In this document: piece by piece, positions 61,837 through 64,000 of the stretch
Position numbering within the stretch: the stretch's first letter is position 1
How the letters are laid out: each line of letters begins with the position of its first letter
Assembly (NCBI RefSeq): GCF_947497915.1
Contig: NZ_CANMIJ010000002.1
Span: forward strand, 186,001 to 250,000
Origin: an uncultured Erythrobacter sp.
GTDB lineage: Bacteria > Pseudomonadota > Alphaproteobacteria > Sphingomonadales > Sphingomonadaceae
Direction: 5' to 3'
DNA length: 64,000 nucleotides
The notes under the pieces: model-generated
The model's input: only the letters and a program-made list of their open reading frames with translations
Databases searched by the model: none
Told to the model about the DNA's origin: nothing
Program-made: the position numbers and the translations under genes

Positions 61837-62343
61837 GTGAGCCTATTCGGGCATCCTGATCCAGACCCGCCCAAAGACGGGCAGGAAAGTGTCTGGGACT
61901 ACCCCCGCCCCGCCATTTGCGAACCGACCAAACGCCGCATTCAGGTGCGCCATAGCGGCATCGATATTGCGGACAGCACCAATGCGTGGCGCACGCTCGA
62001 GACAAGCCATCCGCCAACATATTACATCCCGCAATCCGATATCGCGATGGAGCTGCTCACCCCTAATGCGCGGCGCAGCCTGTGCGAATGGAAGGGGCAA
62101 GCGCGTTACTGGGATGTAATCGCTGGTGACGCCCTGTTGGAAGCGGTTGCTTGGTCATACGCGGACCCAACGCCAAGTTTTGAAGGCATTCGCGATCACA
62201 TCGCCTTTTACCCCGATCCAATTGATGAATGCATCGTCGATGGCGAGGTCATCACCCCTCAACCCGGGCAATTTTATGGTGGCTGGATCAGCCAATATGA
62301 AGCCGGCCCGTTCAAAGGCGGACCCGGCAGCCGTTTCTGGTGA
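61837..62343 (+). CDS. DUF427 domain protein
   Basis: The 168-residue protein has the DUF427 pattern: VWDYPRPAICEPTKRRIQVRHSGIDIADSTNAWRTLETSHPPTYYIPQSDI, LCEWKGQARYWDVI and HIAFYPDPIDECIVDGEVITPQPGQFYGGWI. The family is of unknown function and is a small all-beta fold. The GTG at 61837 follows the clpS stop by 8 bases; an ATG at 61807 in the same frame would overlap clpS. The two genes are probably co-transcribed. Confidence 0.85.
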   Translation: MSLFGHPDPDPPKDGQESVWDYPRPAICEPTKRRIQVRHSGIDIADSTNAWRTLETSHPPTYYIPQSDIAMELLTPNARRSLCEWKGQARYWDVIAGDALLEAVAWSYADPTPSFEGIRDHIAFYPDPIDECIVDGEVITPQPGQFYGGWISQYEAGPFKGGPGSRFW

Positions 62344-62457
62344 TGACATGTGTTCACAAATCGCAAATGACCAAGCCAGACATGACCGCGCCGAATTTTC
62401 CCGCTATGGCGCTCCGCATCGCTTGAATTTTACTAGCCAAAGGCCGCCGCAAAACCC

Positions 62458-63702
62458 GTGCTGAAGCTCATTCCCAGTATTGACCGGTATATTTTCCGGC
62501 TGGTGATCGTGCCGATGCTGGGCGTGTTTGCGCTCGCGGCATCGCTGCTTACACTCGACAAAATGCTACGGCTGTTCGATTTCGTTGCGGTCGAAGGCGG
62601 GCCGATTGGCGTCGTGTTCAAGATGCTGGGCGCACTTATCCCTGAATATGCCAGCCTTGCGATCCCGCTTGGCCTGCTGCTCGGCATTCTGCTCGCCTTT
62701 CGTAAGCTCGCGACCTCCAGCGAGCTTGATACGATGCGCGCCGTTGGCCTGTCATACTGGCGGCTGCTGCGCGTTCCTTACATCATCACGCTTGGCTTGG
62801 TCGCGGTGAATGTTGCGCTGGTTTTCTACGTCCAGCCGCTCAGCAATTATTACTACAAACAGATGGAATATGAGCTGCGCTCAGGCGCTCTTGGCGCCTC
62901 CATCAAGGTCGGCGAGTTCACGACTTTGGCGGACCGCATGGCCTTGCGGATTGAAGAAAGCGAAAATGACGGGCAGCAGCTCAAAGGCATTTTCGCCCGC
63001 GTATCGAATGACAAAGACCAAGTGCTCTCGATCAGCGCGCGCGAAGGCACGTTCATGGCCACTACCGATGATCCCAACACGATTATTCTGCGGCTGACCG
63101 AAGGCACCATTGTGCAAGACACAGGCAGCGAAACACCGCGCGTGCTTTCATTTAGCCGCCATGACCTGCCGATTGATCTGCCTGCGATCGAACAATTCCG
63201 CGCACGCGGCGATGCAACGCGCGAGTTTATCTTGCCCGAATTGCTGCGCATCGGCTGGAGCGACAGCGTCGCCGAGGAAGACCGCGATGCCAGCCAAGCA
63301 ACGTTCAATTTCCGCTTGGTCGAGATTGTGATGATGTTCCTGATGCCGCTGCTTGCCGTAGCGCTCGCGATCCCGCCAAAACGATCGACCAGCGCACTGG
63401 GCGTATTCGTTTCGATCGTCATGGTGGTCGCCTATCACAAGGTGAACCAATACGGCGAAGACGTGGCGACGCTGGGCCGGATTGATCCGATCCTTGCCCT
63501 GTGGGGTCCGTTCGTAATCTTCGCCGCGCTCATTCTGTGGATGTATTACCGCGTTGCGCATGTACCCGGCGGACAAGCCATCGGCGCACTGGAAAGCGTG
63601 TTTTCCAAGATCGGCAAGAAAATCGGCAAACTCTTCAGACGGCGCCGCGCGAAAACGGCCCTGCCCGAAGATGCCGATCCACAATTGTCTCCGGCTGAAT
63701 AG
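62458..63702 (+). CDS. lptF: LPS export ABC transporter permease LptF
   Basis: LptF with LptG and LptB extracts LPS from the inner membrane and passes it to the Lpt bridge. The 414-residue protein has three N-terminal helices (IDRYIFRLVIVPMLGVFALAA, IPEYASLAIPLGLLLGILLAF), a periplasmic beta-jellyroll domain (about residues 125-260) and three C-terminal helices (VEIVMMFLMPLLAVALAIPPK). The start is GTG at 62458. The tail is very basic (KKIGKLFRRRRAK). lptG follows 20 bases later. Confidence 0.93.
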   Translation: MLKLIPSIDRYIFRLVIVPMLGVFALAASLLTLDKMLRLFDFVAVEGGPIGVVFKMLGALIPEYASLAIPLGLLLGILLAFRKLATSSELDTMRAVGLSYWRLLRVPYIITLGLVAVNVALVFYVQPLSNYYYKQMEYELRSGALGASIKVGEFTTLADRMALRIEESENDGQQLKGIFARVSNDKDQVLSISAREGTFMATTDDPNTIILRLTEGTIVQDTGSETPRVLSFSRHDLPIDLPAIEQFRARGDATREFILPELLRIGWSDSVAEEDRDASQATFNFRLVEIVMMFLMPLLAVALAIPPKRSTSALGVFVSIVMVVAYHKVNQYGEDVATLGRIDPILALWGPFVIFAALILWMYYRVAHVPGGQAIGALESVFSKIGKKIGKLFRRRRAKTALPEDADPQLSPAE

Positions 63703-63722
63703 AAGGCCATAGGCGAGAGACA

Positions 63723-64000
63723 ATGCAGCTCGATTTCTTTCCTTCGCGGTCGCTGACGCTCTATCTGGCGAAGATGTTCATCGTTCGGATTTTTGCCGTT
63801 CTGATCATGCTGGTGCTGGTTCTGATGGCGCTCGATTTGCTGTCAGCTACAGGCAAAATCCTGACACCAGAGGGCAATGGTCAGGGCGAAATTCTGAGAT
63901 ATGCAGGCCTACGGATACCGCAGCTGATTTCTCGGTTCCTCCCTTATTCGGTGTTGCTCGCAACGCTCATCACGCTCGTCACGCTAAACCAGAACAGCGA
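63723..64000 (+). CDS. lptG: LPS export ABC transporter permease LptG, N-terminal fragment
   Basis: The first 92 codons are present; the gene continues past the right edge. The translation begins MQLDFFPSRSLTLYLAKMFI, runs into a first transmembrane helix rich in L, V and M and then contains LRYAGLRIPQLISRFLPYSVLLATLITLVTLNQNS, the typical LptG helix 2 region that follows the short periplasmic loop. It forms the permease pair with LptF. Confidence 0.9.
   Translation, partial: MQLDFFPSRSLTLYLAKMFIVRIFAVLIMLVLVLMALDLLSATGKILTPEGNGQGEILRYAGLRIPQLISRFLPYSVLLATLITLVTLNQNS

Overview
The window looks like a chromosome segment of a marine alphaproteobacterium of the order Sphingomonadales, probably an Erythrobacter-like genus. 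This rests on gene content and order: large TonB-dependent receptors next to a tryptophan-halogenase-like flavoprotein, split methionine synthase, split glycine decarboxylase, class I PHA synthase with phasin, moderate-to-high GC and many ATGA/GTGA gene overlaps. A homologue of the chlorophyllide 8-vinyl reductase BciA hints at an aerobic anoxygenic phototroph ancestry. The taxonomic call is inference; no rRNA is present.

Layout. 1-3.8 kb: end of a Bcr/CflA efflux pump, dinB, a NUDIX hydrolase coupled to pgl, a Dps ferritin and a GDT1-like membrane protein. 3.9-14.5 kb (+): a long, tightly packed set for valine/branched-chain acid breakdown (an SDR, mmsA, isobutyryl-CoA dehydrogenase, 3-hydroxyisobutyryl-CoA hydrolase, enoyl-CoA hydratase, mmsB), with a polysaccharide deacetylase, a lipoprotein, a DUF1214/DUF1254 pair, RidA and a glyoxalase-fold protein inserted. 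14.4-25.8 kb (-): one-carbon metabolism. An ArsR/methyltransferase fusion with its own palindromic operator heads metF-metH1-metH2, followed by a tandem glycine riboswitch and gcvT-gcvH-gcvPA-gcvPB, ending in an Nmad3-domain gene.

25.9-47.5 kb: carbohydrate use. A GH42 beta-galactosidase cluster with three accessory enzymes (+), then on the minus strand a sugar:sodium symporter, a BciA-like reductase, a FucP-type permease, a GH3 glucosidase lipoprotein, an MFS permease, a LacI regulator, a GH16 glucanase lipoprotein and a TonB-dependent receptor. A halogenase-like flavoprotein and a secreted tandem carbohydrate-binding protein lie divergently. Three similar LacI-type palindromes precede the GH3, receptor and binding-protein genes and suggest one beta-glucan regulon. 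Between the two halves sits a small gene combining a lasso-leader-like N-terminus with an S74-type self-cleaving domain.

47.6-64 kb: an exported amidohydrolase and a second TonB receptor, tRNA-Thr(CGT) and tRNA-Cys(GCA), a thioesterase, an enoyl-CoA hydratase, an unusual five-gene operon (membrane-anchored LuxR-type HTH, small helical protein, multi-pass membrane protein, truncated RadC/JAB protein, orphan winged helix), alaC, phaC, a phasin with a histone-H1-like tail controlled by a duplicated operator, clpS, a DUF427 gene and lptF-lptG (lptG runs off the end).
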